From contig SCTV01000068.1 of assembly GCA_004298345.1 (NCBI GenBank), positions 1 to 14,122 on the forward strand: a stretch of DNA of 14,122 nt. Direction: 5' to 3'. The notes under the pieces were generated by a model, which saw nothing but the letters and a program-made list of their open reading frames with translations, ran no database searches and had not been told where the DNA came from. This document shows positions 12,852-14,122 of this stretch, in pieces; position 1 is the first letter of the stretch, and each line of letters starts with the position of its first letter. Source of the stretch: Patescibacteria group bacterium. Lineage in GTDB: Bacteria; Patescibacteriota; Minisyncoccia; Phycocordibacterales; PALSA-1337. A program made the position numbers and the translations under genes.

Positions 12852-13676
12852 CTACTGACTCACTGTTGTTGAAGCCGTATTCGAGGCGGTCGCCGATACT
12901 GAAGGCTTGAGTGCAGCCTTAAGATCCTTTCGAGCCTGCTCTACCGCCGTTTTGAAATCAGCATGAGCTTTTTCGATAGCAGCTTTTCGAGCATCCTTTT
13001 CGGTCTTTGAAACATCTTTTACCTTTTCAATAGATTGAACAGTCGTACGAAACTTTTCTTGAGCTGCCTTTACCGCGGTTCGGAGCTCGGTCTTGATTGT
13101 CTCCGGAGAAACATTGGCTCCGCAATCTGTTTTTGCTTTTGCCTTAGCGGTTTCAATATCTGTTTTCAAGGTAGCAAGAGCTGTCTCTATTGAAGCTTTC
13201 CTTGAAGCAACCACTTTATCTATAGCATCACGATGTGCTTTCAAAATTGCATCAACCGCAGCGTCACGAGTAGCAAGTGCCTTGTCCATAGCAGTAATAA
13301 ATGTAGCGATAGCTTGTTTTTGAGCATCGGTTCCCGCACGGAGAGTGAGCTCCGCGAGTTGCGCTTTCCTCTTGGCATCATTTTCACTTCGCTTTTCATC
13401 TACCTTTGCTCGTACATCGTCTCGCTTTTCCATATTTCTAACATCTCGCTCCCCTCGTCTATCATCCATCTTGAGTGCTCGAGTATCAAGACCGCCAAAA
13501 ATCCTGTCTATCTGACTACAAAACATTTCTTGCTTGGTAGTAGAAGCCATAGCTGGACGATTTTCCATTCTCTTGAACTGCGTCATTTCTCGTCTTTCTC
13601 TCGTAGGAGTTTGTGCCAAAGAAAGCGACGGTGCGAGCAAGCCGACAATAATAAGTGTTGAGAGTAATTTATTCAT
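12852..13676 (-). CDS. Secreted Ala/Lys/Arg-rich helical protein, unknown function
   Basis: A 274-residue protein with a cleavable signal peptide (MNKLLSTLIIVGLLAPSLSLA, predicted cut after A21). The mature chain is highly charged and almost entirely helical, with long heptad-like stretches: residues 66-115 rich in Arg/Asp/Lys, and 120-260 rich in Ala/Lys/Asp. Two cysteines, C53 (EMFCSQIDRIF) and C185 (AKTDCGANVS), may form a disulfide. The tail is Ser/Thr/Ala-rich. Similar Ala/Lys-rich exported proteins are common in Paceibacteria genomes from general knowledge; no function is established. It follows the small anchored protein at 13683-13964 by 6 nt and forms an operon with it. Confidence 0.85.
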   Translation of the reverse strand: MNKLLSTLIIVGLLAPSLSLAQTPTRERREMTQFKRMENRPAMASTTKQEMFCSQIDRIFGGLDTRALKMDDRRGERDVRNMEKRDDVRAKVDEKRSENDAKRKAQLAELTLRAGTDAQKQAIATFITAMDKALATRDAAVDAILKAHRDAIDKVVASRKASIETALATLKTDIETAKAKAKTDCGANVSPETIKTELRTAVKAAQEKFRTTVQSIEKVKDVSKTEKDARKAAIEKAHADFKTAVEQARKDLKAALKPSVSATASNTASTTVSQ

Positions 13677-13682
13677 AGATAG

Positions 13683-13964
13683 TTAAAAATTAGTATTAAG
13701 ACTATTACCAGCTTCGGCTTGTGATGGTGCGCTTTTGTCTACACTCGCTTGTGCAGTGGCCTGTTCATCGGCCGATAAATCATCAACAACATAGTCGACG
13801 ATGGCATCACTAGAGCTGGTTTTTTCTGGAGCTCCTACACTTGAAAGAGAAGAGTTTTGCTCGGAAGAAACCTGCACTTTATCTGCCTTGTTAGTTGAAT
13901 AAAAATAAATACCCAAAATAACGAGCGCTACGAGTATTATCACTGCGACTGTTTTTGAAGACAT
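13683..13964 (-). CDS. Small membrane-anchored protein, unknown function
   Basis: A 93-residue protein: residues about 5-23 form a single membrane helix (VAVIILVALVILGIYFYST), and the rest is a low-complexity Ser/Asp/Ala-rich, acidic and probably disordered external tail without cysteines. No family is recognised. It is the first gene of a two-gene operon with the secreted helical protein 6 nt downstream and has a good promoter upstream. No Shine-Dalgarno site is visible. Confidence 0.75.
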   Translation of the reverse strand: MSSKTVAVIILVALVILGIYFYSTNKADKVQVSSEQNSSLSSVGAPEKTSSSDAIVDYVVDDLSADEQATAQASVDKSAPSQAEAGNSLNTNF

Positions 13965-13997
13965 TGATTCGTATGGTTAAATATTAATAATACGCTA

Positions 13998-14025
13998 ATT
14001 ATACACTCAAGAAGAGTCTTTGCAA
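13998..14025 (-). promoter_or_regulatory. Promoter of the 13964-12852 operon
   Basis: TTGCAA (14025-14020), 16 nt, perfect TATAAT (14003-13998) on the minus strand, with a leader of about 27 nt before the ATG at 13964. Confidence 0.65.
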
Positions 14026-14036
14026 AATTGGGGATA

Positions 14037-14122
14037 GATTTAAGAAGTAAGAATTAAGAACACAAGAAAAAATCGCCTTAAGGCGATTTTTTCTTGTGTT
14101 CTTAATTCTTACTTCTTAAATC
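14037..14122. repeat. 86-bp perfect palindrome at the right end of the window
   Basis: Positions 14037-14079 are the exact reverse complement of 14080-14122, 43-bp arms with no loop. The core AAAAAATCGCC/GGCGATTTTTT looks like an ordinary bidirectional terminator. The outer 26 bases on each side are AT-rich AAGAAGTAAGAATTAAGAAC-type sequence. The palindrome ends exactly at the last base of the window. Confidence 0.9.

Noticed and set aside
13233..13661. A 142-codon plus-strand frame opposite the secreted helical protein
   Set aside because: Low-complexity Ser/Arg-rich translation with no start signals; an antisense shadow.
626..13964. Recoded UGA (Gly), as in Gracilibacteria/Absconditabacteria
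   Set aside because: Every gene is full length under the standard code with no in-frame TGA required.
1..14122. CRISPR array or insertion sequence
   Set aside because: No regularly spaced repeats and no transposase or integrase coding sequence were found.

Overview
This window looks like a piece of a small, single-membrane bacterial genome, most likely a member of the candidate phyla radiation (Paceibacteria/Parcubacteria type). That placement is inferred from three things. Good -10/-35 boxes occur, but almost no gene has a Shine-Dalgarno site. Exported proteins carry N-terminal membrane anchors. A secreted Ala/Lys/Arg-rich helical protein of a kind common in that group is present. The genetic code is standard: no in-frame TGA is needed in any gene.

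Layout. Positions 1-7439 hold a branched-chain-amino-acid-type (LIV/HAAT) ABC transport locus on the minus strand, transcribed right to left: livH (6573-7439), livM (5702-6568), an AI-2E-family permease (4652-5686), a gutted substrate-binding-protein gene (4183-4599), livG (3307-4041), and two tandem substrate-binding proteins (626-1756, and 1-624 cut by the window edge). A fourth binding protein (8214-9338) lies further right. No LivF ATPase is in the window. Next comes a DUF2177 - dsbB - dsbA operon (9436-10942, minus). It is followed by an AlkD-like DNA alkylation repair gene (11990-12712, minus) and a two-gene unit of exported/anchored proteins (12852-13964, minus). The window ends in an 86-bp perfect palindrome.

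Three single genes are set into this background: a lipoprotein at 1904-3133 (minus), a receiver-like protein at 7635-8123 (plus) and a lipoprotein with two OB/cold-shock-like repeats at 11178-11897 (plus). Each has its own promoter with a 17-nt spacer and an inverted repeat at or around its -35 box. Each ends in a hairpin followed by the identical decamer TTTTTTATTT. Two of them, the 1904-3133 gene most clearly, are richer in G+C than their neighbours. They look like self-contained, insulated transcription units acquired separately from the transport and Dsb genes, and they are the most likely place for something undescribed.

How the parts fit: two of the binding proteins keep the Cys pair that forms a disulfide in E. 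coli LivJ, and a complete DsbA/DsbB pair is encoded beside one of them. Several operons appear to start with leaderless transcripts, with the -10 box 6-7 nt before the ATG.
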